From: Pyxicephalus adspersus
Taxonomy: Eukaryota; Chordata; Amphibia; Anura; Pyxicephalidae
NCBI RefSeq assembly: GCF_032062135.1
Contig: NC_092860.1
Coordinates: forward strand, 123,307,772 to 123,371,771
Reading direction: 5' to 3'
Length of the DNA: 64,000 nt
Shown here: positions 21,142-33,749 of the stretch, one piece after another
Layout: the number at the start of each line of letters is the position of its first letter
Numbering within the stretch: the stretch's first letter is position 1
The notes under the pieces: model-generated
Told to the model about the DNA's origin: nothing
What the model saw: the letters and a program-made list of their open reading frames with translations, nothing else
The model's database searches: none
Position numbers and translations under genes: made by a program

Positions 21142-23727
21142 AATGTACCCAATTTCAGGTACAAAGAACTTTAAAGGCGAGCCTTTATGTTGGTCAATCA
21201 GAGCAGCAGACTCTCTTGCATTGGCACAGAGCCTATACTTCCTCATACATAAATAATCACAAATCATGTATGGTTTAACATGCACACAGTGTTTAAATGT
21301 GTTTGTTAGGCTTTCACATGCATAGTATATAAAAAAAACTATTAGAAATGCAATATTTCCTCTTTAGGAGATGTTGTACGTGATTGTGGTTTGTGTACAC
21401 GCAAATCTTTCAGTGTCCTGCTAATCTTCATATGTACAACATGTGTCTAACATGCTTTATCTTCTTTCTGTGTTCTGTACATAACTGTATTGTTCCATGT
21501 TGTATTGCAGATGTTGCTAATTAAGTGTTCCCACAGATAGTGTAATTATCAAAGTCACACAGAGCTGATTGTGTGAGAATATGACTGAATTTAATGTTTT
21601 CTCTAATGTGCAACACCTACATTGATGATTTATTACATGAAAACAAACAGTGTGTGTACAGCTGCAACATTTCTTTGGATGAAATGATCCATATATCTAT
21701 AGTATAGAATTACATGTAACAGTCTAGAAACTTACAATGTAAAAAAAAAAAGGCCAATAACTTTAGTATTACAGATCGTAAGATCGTAAATGTAACTGTT
21801 CACATATATGTTTCTGCATGCTGCATGTGTTTCGGATGCTTCATTGCATTTTTTGAATAGCTCCGTGTAACTGATATGAATGGCAGGTCAGTGCAACAAA
21901 AACATATTCAGCGCAATTAAAACAAGTTATTGATAGATTTTTATTTGTTGAAATATTTTGTTAAATCAAAACTCTGAGACACAAGAGTTTTTTCTTTTTA
22001 TCAAATACAGAATATTTGGCCAAATCTATAAAGTAATGAATCTTCAACCTTCTGGTTATGCTTGAGACCATTTACCAAATTAAAATTGTATAAATATATA
22101 TATTCGTTTAGTAAGGCCATATACCAAATGCAAAAGTGCAGTAAGCTCCACTTACACAACATAAAACCAGAACAATCTGCAATGTGATAGTTTAATAGTT
22201 ACATTAGTGTCTGGATGTTTATCAATCTCAGATCAGAGATTGGATGTTTATAGACAGAGCAAACACCCCCTGACTATCTGTCTATTGGAAGCACAAAGAC
22301 CAGAAATACCAGACATGGACTTTTCTCTCTACAAAATGCTCTTTGCCTTATTTAGTAAGCCTAAAAAATCCCCTTTGTTAATACCAACCATTCTTTCTCT
22401 GGTTCTTTCTACCACCTTAGGCATTTAATAGTAAATCTAAATATAACTGTATACGCTTGTTTGAATATGATAACTGTATCCCATCTGTGAACTGTGATCA
22501 CATTGAATGTGTTATGAATGTGAAGATAGCCCCAAGAAAAAGCTCTGTGAAAAGCTGGAACACATCTGTTCTGCTTTTCTAAAAGTGTGTGGTATACATA
22601 GAAATAAATGACTTTCAACATTTACACAGGTGTGGGTGCCTTTTTTGTATTTTCTATGGGCTTTTGATCTATGAAGGTCACGTGTAAGACTACAGCTAAA
22701 TGTCTTGCAACCCTGAAAGCAGGTCCTGATCTATCAGGCATGATAGATTATTTTGCTAAAAATGTTTTATATATTTCTGGTTATGATTAGAATGTTGACT
22801 AATGTTTTATATTCTTTATATGTTATTGTGTTATTATTGAGGCATCAACTATTGAAATACCAATGGCTTTTTAAATAATGTTTACCTTTAGACCAAGTAA
22901 TCCTTTTGTGTGTCTTTCATTTATTTGTTTGGCAACTTCTAGGCAAAAAAAGGTAAATGTCACTTGTACTCCAACTCTTGTCAGTTTTGATGCCATAGAA
23001 GCAGAAATGGTGGATGCTAGAATAGTTTGGTGTATGAGAACCTGGTTCATCTCTCATTTGCTGTAGAGTTCTAGCCCTGGAACCGTTAGCCATTTGGCCA
23101 CTTTACACTTTGAGCATTAACAACACGGCCTTGTAATTGTTAAGGTACACAATGGGGATTGTTTCCGTTGGTTGATGATTGTCAAGTATGGGCACTTTCT
23201 GTACTGTGTAACTTCCCAATGTGGGTCAGACTAGCAGAGGATGCCAATACTGAGTGGGAGAGAAGAAGAAATAAGAAGAGTTTAGAAGAAATATAGATGT
23301 AATGTACCAATAAAAATGTATATATGTTTTTGTATGCAACCTCTCTCTCCTCTCAGTAAAGTTACAAATAAAAATGCAAAAAGGCTAACGGAGATTCCAA
23401 CTGGTAATTGTTATATCCAGTTAGCCTTTATCTATAAAGGCTAAGATTGTCTTTATTATGGATTTCCACACTCAAAGTCAGAAAATATGGAAATAGGAAA
23501 ATTGTGCTGGTCTTTCTTTTAGAAAGCCCAGGATGCTGTTTAAACAAGGGGTCATACATTTCACTTGTAATATTTGTTTTCCAAAATAAAGATTTGGTAC
23601 CATTAAAAGTGGACAAAATAACCTAATCATATAAAAATGATCAAAAACATTTACAGTTACCCTTTGCATCAGCATAGGAGGTCACTACTAAGTTCTTTGT
23701 ACAAATTGCAGGAACATTTGTGCTCCG
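21142..23727. other. Long stretch without recognised feature
   Basis: AT-rich. An A11-class run occurs at about 21740. The short text CCCCAAGAAAAAGCTCTGTG followed by AAAAGCTGGAACACAT near 22530 faintly resembles the GAAGAAGC/CGTCGGG dispersed repeat. No coding or RNA gene supported. Confidence 0.4.
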
Positions 23728-24082
23728 TTAACCACCTGGGCGTTACACTGATGTCTAGATTTCTGTTCCAAAAGCGTTACACTGTTTTTCATGAAATGTT
23801 GTTTTTTAAACTGTAGACCTGTAACTTACAGAAATATGTCCGAACAGGGTTCTAGTAGATATCATGAATATAAAAAATGTTTGAAACACACAATCATATA
23901 AAAAAAAAAAAACTTTTAATAAAATTAAAATACACAAAAATCAGCTTAAACAAGAATACATAAATGAAAAATACTGAAAATGCGATAATTCGGTATACTG
24001 TATAATAATATATTTTTCTAAAACACCTCCCTAGTGTCCGTCACATACCTATAGACAAAACCACATAAATATATTTTCCAAT

Positions 24083-24299
24083 ATTTTGTATTGGATTGGA
24101 TACAGGACTTTGTATTCAATCCAATACAAAATGAGAACAAAATTCAAACTCTCATTTTGTATTGGATTGAATACAAACTCCTGTATCCAATCCAATACAA
24201 AATGAGAGTTTGAATTTACCAATTACATACTTTGTATTTATTTTGAATTATTTTGTATTGGATTGGATACAGGAGTTTGTATTCAATCCAATACAAAAT
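24083..24299. repeat. Array of three 50-bp palindromes
   Basis: Palindromes at 24083-24132, 24154-24203 and 24250-24299. Each has an arm starting ATTTTGTATTGGATTG, a 6-base loop (GGACTT, AACTCC or GGAGTT at the centre) and the inverse arm ending CCAATCCAATACAAAAT. The middle unit is in opposite loop orientation. Spacers carry ATTCAAAC/GTTTGAATTT motifs. Start-to-start distances are 71 and 96 bases. Confidence 0.95.
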
Positions 24300-24473
24300 G
24301 TGTTTGAATGACTTTCAATTTGAATTTCCCGCACACACGCTGACGTCATCGTACGCGCCGACGTACACGCTACTTCTTCTCCGCCGGCCGGCTTCTTCTT
24401 CCCGGAGAGGGCACCCGACGCTGGAGATCGACGCTAGAGGATGACACTGGATCGCAGCGGGACAAGGTAAGTG

Positions 24474-24537
24474 ATCGATAAACCCGAACTTTTCTCACTG
24501 TATTTTCATACAGTGAGAAAAGTTCGGGGTTATCGAT
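24474..24537. repeat. Long near-perfect hairpin within TTAA element 1
   Basis: Arms of 30 bases: left 24474-24503 (ATCGATAAACCCGAAC...CTGTAT), right 24508-24537 (ATACAGTGAG...GGTTATCGAT), loop TTTC. There is one mismatch near the base. Such a stem could extrude as a cruciform or be transcribed as a small-RNA precursor-like hairpin; neither is shown. Confidence 0.9.
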
Positions 24538-24592
24538 AATTGTAATTATTTTAACCCCGAACCAAGGTCGCGGTTATCGCTCAGGTGGTTAA

Positions 24593-26937
24593 ATCACAAG
24601 GCAGGTATAGGTGTTTGGGATTTGTAGGCCTCTGTTGGAATATGGAAAATCACACTGCAAAGATTTTCTTTATCGTTTGAAAATAACTTCTCCAACATTA
24701 AGATGTTGTAATTACTGCAAATTTAACTAAGCCCCAACTAGAAAAGCCACCAGGTTTGGAAAGATTTATATAAATACACACTCTGAGGTGCTTTTGACAG
24801 TAAAATATATATGATAGACTGATTATAAAATGTTAATAAAATCATAAATCACTTAGGTATATCTTTGTTGAAGCTCCATCATAAATACAGTGAAATAGAG
24901 TTTTCACCAAGGCAGAATTTTTCTGGTGGCTCGTGAGCAATACCTTTTTTTTTTTTTCTGTGTGCAGCTATTTATTTAATCACCAGACTGTTGACAGTCC
25001 CAACAGATGGGAATGCAAACTATTCAATGAAAATAATGAACCTGATTGTTTCATATATCTCAGTGATAAACTTATATTTCCCAATTTCATCAGTTTACGT
25101 GAACAGATGGACTTTTTAGAGTTTAAAAAGTATATTATCCTTCCTTAGAACCATTTGTGTTCTTTCGAAGGGTAATTTGTGATATTTGTAATTACAAGTA
25201 TTGCTTACCCTTGGGGTAGACTTCGTTAATCATCCAGTCCTCATTGCTAACATATGCATAACAAAGGGAAATCAATGTCGTCATTGACTGATGACCTTAA
25301 TGGGATGACTGGTTAGAATTTGAAAACTGATATACATTTTGTGTGTGTGGGTGGATAGAAGTTTACACAGTGGGCCTTTAGCATCGTATGAAATTCTAAA
25401 TGTCATGACCATTGTGCTAAAAGTGTAAATTTGCATGTGGCTACTTTTGTGTTTTGGATGTTTGTATAATGGTATATATTGGGTAGGCCCTGGCACATTG
25501 CATAGTGTTAGGTACTAAACAGTAAATGACTTACTCTTCTAATGTAAGTTAGGAAGAAAACATTTTTGGGTATTATATTCTTTACAGTCTCAAATGTACA
25601 AACGCAACCTGTCTCCTTTAACATGAACTTACTTTATGAAAAAAACGATTCTGTTCTGCCATACTATTCCCAAATCTTTTATACACAGCTAGCCTTCACG
25701 CCCTAAGTGTAAATCACAAACTGTAAAATGGTAAAAGTGTAAATATTATTAAGTCTTATATAATATATTTTTTATTGATATTTACTGCACAACTGATGTC
25801 GGTAAACTCTCCACAGTGAATGGAGATATAGCATGTTTTTGTCATTTGCAGAAAACAGAAGAGAATTTAAGAAAGCTTAACCACCACCACTAAGTTTTTT
25901 TTTTTTTGTTTTTTGTTTTTTTTACAAGGGCTTGTCATCTTACCTTATCCAGTAATGACACAGTCAGTGAATTGTGGTTACTTTTCTCAGAGGGTATATA
26001 CACCAAGATTTAACTTCATGATATAGTTCCTTTCAGATGGCCAGATAACTTTAGTGGTGCTGACATTTCCACATAGCCTAAAAATGTAAAGCTTATCCTA
26101 AAAATAGTAGCTTACAGCTACTAGACACACACACAGACCAGTTCTGGTATTATTATCACTGCTGCATGACTGGCTATATAGAAAATAAAATCAGCAATTC
26201 ATAGCACTGGGAAAGTCCTATAATTTGTTCATAAAGAAACATGTAGTATACGTGAATCTTATATTTTTCATGACGGGTGTTTAATATGGTTACCTACGCA
26301 TATTTCCCAATAAATCCAAACAAACTGAAAGATCAAAATGTTACTGTAATAATTTATGGATAAGGCATGTTAATTTTATCTCATTCCAGATAGTGCTGAT
26401 TAGTCATTCAGAAAAATGAAGGGAGGTTAGATGATATTGGAAGAAAAAAAAAAGATTTAAAGTAGTTTTACAAGAGGAGTAGGATGATGTTGCTGTTTAT
26501 TTATATTTTGTGTAATAATTTACCAATCCAGGAAAATCCTTTTTTAATACATGTTAGTTGAGCTAAAGAAATTCCCGTAAAGAAACCTAAACACAATGAA
26601 CACTGTTTAGTTGTTTTTCCTGATAGATATTTGCTGTACAGTTTTTAACTTTACTAATGTACCGGCAAGTTTATGAACCAGTTAATGAAGCTTTATATAA
26701 ATGTTTCCTATTAGATATGTATACCACACTGGTTTTCATTAATACCTTTTCAGACAGTGTTTAGCCGGACATATTATTTGGCCGAGTGTGTCATCTTACC
26801 TAATTGATCATTGTGGGGGAGATAAAGCTAAAACTGTGGTTGAGGAAAAGGGTATAGGATGCTGATCATTGACAGGAGGAAAGACTGGAAGACTGGGGAA
26901 AAAATAGCAATTGAACATTGACCCGATGTGTGGAGTG
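24593..26937. other. Long stretch without recognised feature
   Basis: AT-rich, with T runs near 24943-24957 and 25899-25922 and a GTGTGTGTGG run near 25341. No supported gene or repeat family. Confidence 0.4.
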
Positions 26938-27249
26938 GTTTAAAACAGCAGTCCCCCACCGGTGGTCTGCAGAAAAGTAACCTGGCCTGTGGGCCCCCCA
27001 GCGGGGTTCTTCCCATGTCCCCCATAGTCACAGCCCTGCGCTACTGTCCCCCCAAGGATGTTTAGCAAGCAGCTCTGAGCCTGCAATGAGGAATTGGGCA
27101 GGTTCTGGCATTATGGCGTCACTCTGGGGAAAGAGTGACGCCACTCTGGGGAAAGAGTAACACACGGCTCCCTGGGCATGCACAGGATTTAAAAATTACG
27201 TGTTTAGTGGTCTTTGAGGTCTGAAAGGTTGGCAACCACTGGTTTAAAA
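26938..27249. mobile_element. Complete short hAT-type element with 8-bp target duplication
   Basis: Element 26946-27241 (296 bp) begins CAGCAGTCCCCCACCGGTGG and ends AAAGGTTGGCAACCACTG, imperfect inverted ends of the CAGTGGTCCCCAACC family. It is flanked by identical GTTTAAAA at 26938-26945 and 27242-27249. Interior has a direct repeat GTGACGCCACTCTGGGGAAA-type motif near 27110-27160. Non-autonomous, no coding capacity. Confidence 0.93.
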
Positions 27250-29144
27250 GGTTGCCAAACTATTTACAGAATGGGGGGGGGAGCTCTTATGATTATAAAA
27301 GAAGTATAGTGAAGTTTGTTTATGGCAGAGTGGAGAGTGATGTTGGTAGGAGCAGAAAAGAAAGAGTACAAACCGACTCTGTCTGAAAGAGAGAAGTAAG
27401 TTGATCGAGTATGGATCAATTTGAGAGAATAAATAAAGTTAGAAAGAATATAATGGATGAATGGAATCAGCACTGGCTCTAAACTACTAGGGAGGGTGTT
27501 AAAAAACATGGTGGAGTAGGAGTTCCCCAAAGATGGGCTTTATAAAAGAATGATACGATTCAAACAAAACCCTTCAAAATCCCATTTGGAGTTTGTCAAA
27601 AATACTTTGAGGAACACACATTACAAACTTGAAGTTTCTCTGGATGTGACCTAAATCAAACTGTTGGCTTTTGCCCAAACCACTGCGTAATATGGACAGC
27701 CAGCATTGCTCAATCTTCAATCCACATATCGACGGATGTTGGGGGTAGCATGGCTGTCTTTGTGATGAAGGAAAACTGGTAATATTATTCACATAGAATG
27801 AAATGAAACATTTAGCCAAAATTAAAGTGATTTATGCCTGGCTTCACAATACAGTATAGGTGCTGCACTTTTTCTTGCAGTACCACTTCACCTAAGTTGT
27901 GCCATCCCAATACACAAATACAGTAGCCTGTCTAAATAAAAAAACAAGTTCATTTTTTTGCTTATTGCTGTGTTAACAGTCCATGTTAATGTGTGTGGTG
28001 TAGTGTGAAAGGACTCCTAAACCAACATCCTGTTGGTACCAAAATGTTATGCATGTTACATAAATGAAATGATTAAAATCACAAATAATTTATTTTTAAT
28101 TAGAAATGTTGTAACACTATCAACCTTGAAAAGTCTAAGAGGGTGAATATGTATGGAAGATATTTTTTTGGATGAGATCACAAATATCTAGATTAATAAA
28201 GCTGTATACACAGTTGTCACCAGTAACCGGTAGTTTGCTGTAAACAGTTTTTAAAGATTTCAGTTGGTTAAGTGCCTAAGATTCAGACATGATCATGAGT
28301 TTGATATCAGATTGGAAGAGTATTCTAATTGTTCCATTTGGCAAAAAACAATCACCATGAACAGGTTGTTATTTACCCTTAGCACCCACATTCATTCATA
28401 CCCACCAGTGTTCTGTTGTTTAATGCTTTATTTATTCAAAGTTTAACATGTCAGATGTATATTTGTCAGTAATTACTAGTAGATGTGTGGCACTGTTTGC
28501 ACACTTGGCAAAAGTTATTCTTGTAAACAAATTGCCACCATGCCTACTAATTGATCCTGCAAAAAAAAAAAAAAACAGTTCAGGAACTAAAGTACAAAGA
28601 ACACTATGTATTCAGTGATGTGCATGTTGGCTTTTTAGAAAAACTTCTTAGATCATAAAATATCTTTTCTGTTCACAGCAAACCAGTTTTATTTTTTTTT
28701 AAAAGGAAAGCCAGGCATAGTAGAATGTGTGGGGCACCAACTGATACATTACACCATAAAAGAATGGTTCCCAGCTCAGGTTCTGATATGGTATTTAACC
28801 TAGGTTGGTTGTCTATCCATTTTTACCTTCTGGTTAGAAAGGCTCATTCCCTGTACTGAAATGACTTACTATGATTTTACTGCACATTGGAAGCTTCTCA
28901 AAGTATGAATTAAAAACATCTAGCCATATCCGTCCAAGGCTTACTATCCCTAACACACCCATTTTATTCACTGCTTTTCAGTTCTTTTAAGCATGACGAC
29001 TCAGCATCACTACAACCTCTTGTTTTTAGAGAGCTAAACTGTACAGCAGCTTGTTGTTCCTCCCATCGGGCATAAAGTTAAAGTTGGAAGATGATCTCCC
29101 ATACATTTTAAATACATGTATTCATTACATCCAACCAAAGGACT
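27250..29144. other. Long stretch without recognised feature
   Basis: AT-rich with a G8 run at about 27273 and an A15-class run at about 28561. No exon-like frame or transposon end recognised. Confidence 0.4.
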
Positions 29145-29346
29145 TAAAGAGGAAATAAACTCAAAAGTATCTAAAACAAAAAAAATACATTTAACCTCAA
29201 TTCCTCAGGGCAGACCGATCGACCTGGCGGTCTCTTCCGTCGGATCCCGCGTCGTCTCGGCATCAGTCTGCAAGCCGGATTGCCGGGGCGCTGCCATCTT
29301 CGTTTCTTCTTTCTAAGTCACCCAAACCAGGCGCAAGTTCAGGTGA
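29145..29346 (+). repeat. GC-rich repeat fragment running into a gap
   Basis: Begins AAAGAGGAAATAAACTC, resembling the AAAGTGGAACTAAAC element ends, then an unusually CpG-rich run (GACCGATCGACCTGGCGGTC, GTCGGATCCCGCGTCGTCTC, GCCGGATTGCCGGGGCGCTG) up to the N run. Likely the left part of a TIR element whose remainder is unassembled. Confidence 0.5.
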
Positions 29347-29659
29347 NNNNNNNNNNNNNNNNNNNNNNNNNNNNNNNNNNNNNNNNNNNNNNNNNNNNNN
29401 NNNNNNNNNNNNNNNNNNNNNNNNNNNNNNNNNNNNNNNNNNNNNNNNNNNNNNNNNNNNNNNNNNNNNNNNNNNNNNNNNNNNNNNNNNNNNNNNNNNN
29501 NNNNNNNNNNNNNNNNNNNNNNNNNNNNNNNNNNNNNNNNNNNNNNNNNNNNNNNNNNNNNNNNNNNNNNNNNNNNNNNNNNNNNNNNNNNNNNNNNNNN
29601 NNNNNNNNNNNNNNNNNNNNNNNNNNNNNNNNNNNNNNNNNNNNNNNNNNNNNNNNNNN
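29347..29659. other. Assembly gap (313 N), followed by T23
   Basis: The N run ends in an uninterrupted T tract at 29660-29682, so the gap lies between a CpG-rich repeat and a homopolymer, both difficult to assemble. Confidence 0.98.
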
Positions 29660-29682
<23 letters not shown>

Positions 29683-29690
<8 letters not shown>

Positions 29691-30997
29691 ACCCTCCCTA
29701 CTCATAACAGAACGTAAACCCTGTCTCCCTACAAGAAAAAATCTAAATAATTCCAAAATACAATGGAGGTATCCCCAGAAGAACAAAACTTCCACCCAAG
29801 ATCCATAATAAATATTAATTTAAAACCCTCATGGGCTTTAGGGTAAACACAAACACTCCCCAGTCCAAGAAGGAAAAGCCTAAACCAGCTTTGTCCCATC
29901 AATAACATAAAAAAGTAATCTGCTAGGTTCATCACTTTCACCAAATACCTCTACATTGAAGAGGCTACATCAGCTCTTTTTAAATGTCATTGCTTACAAA
30001 GTTTTTATGACTTTCAGACATTAACAGTTCATTTTTTACCTATTATCTGTGCATTATCAAATAATTCTCCATATCACATCTTGGCCTGAGATCTAAGAAT
30101 GATTCTGTGCTCACAAAAGGGAACCATAACGTTATTTGATAATAAAATAGGAATACCTCTGTGACAAAAACCATGGCTACTTTTGCTTTTTACAGGTCCA
30201 CTCCGGATAAAATTAGAGTGAACTGTGAAACCTTTATGCTAATACATTTGAAAAATATTACCCATTTTTATGAAGGAAAGTCTCCTCCAGACCTGCAGTA
30301 AACAACATACTGTACTGCATACTCAGACACGATTATAAATACTCTCAATCAGGAACCATTTGGTGCATGCGGTTGCACTTGCACTGTAGTGAGATTGCAG
30401 TGTGTTTCCTAGGAAGCAACATGTTGGTTCCAGTTGCATGGTTGCTTTTTCTTCTCTGAGTTAAGAACAGCACCACAAACATAAGGGCAACGTGTGCAAA
30501 TGCGTTGACCTGCTGTGGTTTGCTGCTCCTGGGCTCGCATCAGTTCTGAGAGCAGTTACCGGTTTGGTTTTCCACAAGTCTGAAAGTAACCCAAGTCTTG
30601 TTCTACCCAGGTTTTTGAAGACATTGATCTGCCAGGAAGTAGCTGCAATTCTTACTGCTACAGAATGAGGTTACATGATTTTGAAAAACAATTCAAAAGG
30701 GAGTGAGATTCACTGATAGGAGTGGATGTAGACATTTTCAAGAGATTCTTTTTTTCAGAAGGAGTACCTGGAACCAAGCCAGAAGGTGTTTTATTACCAG
30801 GAATACTTTGTTGTGAAAGAGCATGGTGATTAACCCACTACTTAATCTTTTTTTACCCTTTATTTGGAATTGCCTCTGAGCAGTATTTGTAAATCAGCTT
30901 TTTATTGTTGCAATTAGGGCCTTCCCTATCTTGGTTGCTGATAATAAACCTGGAGCTTTGTTATTATATAGCTAAGACAGCAAAGTGTGCAGTTTGT

Positions 30998-31001
<4 letters not shown>
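29683..31001. other. No recognisable feature
   Basis: AT-rich. A patch at 30360-30620 has higher GC and GGTGCATGCGGTTGCACTTG / GTGTGCAAATGCGTTGACC, possibly an old MITE, but ends could not be defined. Confidence 0.4.

Positions 31002-31044
<43 letters not shown>
31002..31044. repeat. (AT)n microsatellite
   Basis: About 21 uninterrupted AT dinucleotides. Confidence 0.98.
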
Positions 31045-31049
<5 letters not shown>

Positions 31050-31139
31050 AATAATTTAAACATATTTTTGTTTTAATGGAAAAAAAGCAAAAGCTCAGGC
31101 ATTTACAGGACAAAAGTAACTAAAAAAGGGATTTATTAA

Positions 31140-31500
31140 GCACAATCCAGTTAACGTGTACCTGGCTGCATCATTAGCCTGCATTTCCCTGCAGTAGGGA
31201 CTGCCACCAGCTCTGGACAAAAAAATGGAGACTACAGGCCGACTGACCAGTGATCAGATACTGAACTGAACTGTAGGTCAGCAGATAGAGAGTACACGTG
31301 AACATTAACAACAAAACTTGGTAGAAACTTAGAAGAAAAGCCAGGTCTGTAAAAGGTGAGCAGGGGCAAGCCATAGTCAGAAGAAAAGCAGGTCAGCAGC
31401 AGTCAGACAGGGATAAGATGTAGTCAGAAGTCAAGCAGGTCACCAACAGTTTGAGAATGACCGTCAGTCTTCATAGAACAAATCAGGTCAGTAACAGGTA
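31140..31500 (-). mobile_element. Possible LTR-like segment, reverse orientation
   Basis: Reading the minus strand gives repeated CTGACCTGCTTTTCTTCTGA / GTGACCTGCTTGACTTCTGA units, a pyrimidine-rich body similar in style to the LTR-like segment at 9597-10290. No ends, TSD or promoter motifs could be fixed. Confidence 0.3.
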
Positions 31501-31611
31501 TTGGACAGGAACAAATTTGGGTGCACAGATTTACATGATTGGAAGCTGAAAACCTTGAAACCCCTTAAAGCTCAAGCTCTGGACCTAATAGGCCTTCTGG
31601 CACTAGTTTCA

Positions 31612-31700
31612 TTAGTAGATTGTAAGCTCTTCTGGGCGAGGTCCTCTCCTCCTGTGTCACTATCTTCATTTGCAATCACTGTGGTCAATGTGGAAGGTGA
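31612..31700 (+). repeat. SINE-family fragment (middle region)
   Basis: TAGATTGTAAGCTCTTCTGG then GCGAGGTCCTCTCCTCCTGT GTCACT... matches the middle of the copies at 50160 and 53629. The TGTTGGCGCTATATAAAT tail is absent. Confidence 0.8.
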
Positions 31701-32857
31701 AATAAGGTAGTAAGTTAGTTAAAGGTTCAATGATCTTTCAATGGGTCTGTAGGGTTAGAGAATCTTCTTTCAGTTCAGCCATTAATAGCTTGGTGCTCTA
31801 ATAAAGCCCTTCATCAACATGTCATGCTGAAATGGCGATCACTTGACTTTTTTTTATCAGCAAAGCTTTTGCACAGCACCAATACTTTTCCCACTTTAAT
31901 GACACCTTACATACTTTGCCCTCATTTAGGCTCAGAGCAGACATCCCTACTGAGGGTACATCATAAAGCCGTTCTATATTCATAGGAGAATGCTGCAGAG
32001 AGCGTCATTTCATGCTGTTTAGGAACGACTTTTATCTCCAGGAATATAACATATGAATTCATGTGACTGCACCTAGGACATATGAAAGAAATATAGTTAA
32101 ACTAAAAATGTATAACAAATATGCAGTGAATGGTGACATTCGAGTTAAACTCCATCTCGGCAGTCATTTTTGTATTTGGATTTATATTTAAAATTTGATT
32201 CTTAAAAATACCATTAATCCCATAGAGCAACAAAACAGTTGTGTAAGCTGGAAAAGGCTATGTCCGCTGAGTATAGCTTCTCTTCCTAAATGTCTCAAGT
32301 ACTTAACAATTGAAATACCAAGCACTTTTAAGCCACTCTGATCTGTTGGATTCCCCTCCTACTATTCCCCTTTCAGCTCTTCTCATCTTAAACGTCCTGT
32401 TACTTTTATAAGCACATCAAGAATCGGTTTCCACCCTTTTTTCTCTTGCCAATGTCCGTTAATATTCTGGATGTTCCTCATCGTGTAATGAATGGACAAG
32501 CATCAAGAGATGAATGTCTGATCAAAATGGCTTTGTGGACAGAAACCCGTTCAGAGATTCTCAGAATCTATTGAGGTCCACACCCTGTTACTTTTATCCA
32601 AAACTGCATCCAGGAAAATATCCTGTTGACTTTCATATGATATTTTGTTTTTTGGATCCTTTTCTTAGACGTGTTAGTGCTCTCACCAGCCAGAAATACA
32701 GCCTATTCAGTCATAAATAAAGTGTACTACAGAAATCTCTCCAATAGTGCCTATTGTGTGTGAATGCTGTAAAACTTGTTAATGTGTATGAAAGCAAAAC
32801 ACTATTACGCACACTGGCAAGGTGTCACTTGTGAAGGTGAATGACTGTATAACTCCT
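31701..32857. other. No recognisable feature
   Basis: AT-rich sequence between SINE fragments. No exon or transposon end recognised. Confidence 0.4.
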
Positions 32858-32978
32858 AGATTGTAAGCTCTTCTGTACAGAGTTCTCTCCTCCTCGTCTG
32901 TTATTTGCAAGTCCTATTTTAATCTACATATCGCCGCGTAATATGTTGGCGCTACATAAATCCTGTTTAATAATGATA
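32858..32978 (+). repeat. SINE-family copy with tail
   Basis: TAGATTGTAAGCTCTTCTGT ... CTCTCCTCCTCGTCTGTTAT ... CGCGTAATATGTTGGCGCTA then CATAAATCCTGTTTAATAAT. Middle and 3' tail only, no Pol III head. Confidence 0.85.
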
Positions 32979-33050
32979 AGACTACATTTCTGGCAGAAGG
33001 TCACAATGTGGCAAGTACGCCATAATCCTGGAAAGCCAAACAGTCTACAA

Positions 33051-33480
33051 CAGTGGTCCCCAACCCCTCAGCCGCGGACGGGTGCCGGTTCGTGGCTGGT
33101 TAGTTGGGGGCCGCAAATGACAGGCAGAAGCGCAGGCAGCATTAGTGCCGGCGTCCCTCACACCGCTCTAAAGCTAGTGACAGTGTACAGCGGGAGCGCA
33201 ACCAACGGGAGCATGGGCGGCTCTCCTCACACTGCTTACATAGGAGCTGCTGAGAATGGCAGAGCAATGTATGTAAGGCTTACACTTCTCTGCCATTCCC
33301 AGCATCTCTGCCACCTAACAGCACACCGGCTGTCTTACACTATTCTGCTGTTCTCAGCTAGTGTGCTGACAGCAAGGAGAACTGCTCAGAATAGCAGAGT
33401 AGTGTAAGCTGTACTGGGCCGCGGCAACATTTTATTCTATGTTACCGGGCTCTGGAACATATATTAAAAAACAATGCACC
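33051..33480 (+). mobile_element. hAT-type element, right end lost
   Basis: Starts with the canonical CAGTGGTCCCCAACCCCTCA, followed by GCCGCGGACGGGTGCCGGTT. An internal fold-back has CTTACACTATTCTGCTGTTC (from 33333) and the inverse ending GCAGAGTAGTGTAAG (to 33412). It continues through TGGGCCGCGGCAACATTTTA. The expected GGTTGGGGACCACTG end and a second copy of the 8-base left flank were not found. Confidence 0.75.
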
Positions 33481-33542
33481 AGAGCAGTGCTGGACGATCT
33501 TTATCTATTAGAGGCATACATTGCTTAATATGGGGCAATCAG

Positions 33543-33650
33543 ACATTAGATTGTGAGTCTCTTTGAGAGACAGTTAGTGACATGACTATGGACTTTGTAC
33601 AGCGCTGTGTAATATGTAATATGAATACTGGCTAATAATAATAATTTTAT
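33543..33650 (+). repeat. SINE-family copy (GTGAGTCTC subtype) with tail
   Basis: ACATTAGATTGTGAGTCTCT ... GACAGTTAGTGACATGACTA ... TGGACTTTGTACAGCGCTGT GTAATATG, then an AATAATAATAATT end. This is the 3' half expected after the SINE-like head at 6303. Confidence 0.8.
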
Positions 33651-33749
33651 GTATAATCATGCAAAAACTAATTCAATGTGGAAATGCCAATACTGAAGCT
33701 AGTTAGCAATAGCACTTCATCTAGGGGTTGAAGATTTGCATTTTATGGC

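Larger units (their letters stand above)
23728..24592 (+). mobile_element. TTAA-flanked piggyBac-like non-autonomous element 1
   Basis: An 857-bp element (23732-24588) with inverted ends CCACCTGGGCG and CGCTCAGGTGG, flanked by TTAA at 23728-23731 and 24589-24592. TTAA duplication with CC ends is the pattern of the piggyBac superfamily (Kolobok also uses TTAA). Internally there is a T/A-rich part starting TTACACTGATGTCTAG, an array of three 50-bp palindromes, a GC-rich part (ACGCTGACGTCATCGTACGC) and a long hairpin at 24474-24537. No transposase frame. Element 2 at 59924-61018 shares both ends and the array in opposite orientation. Confidence 0.88.

Noticed and set aside
32943..33407. 154-codon open frame
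   Set aside because: Spans the end of a SINE tail and the GC-rich hAT element, so the reading frame is a composite of repeats.
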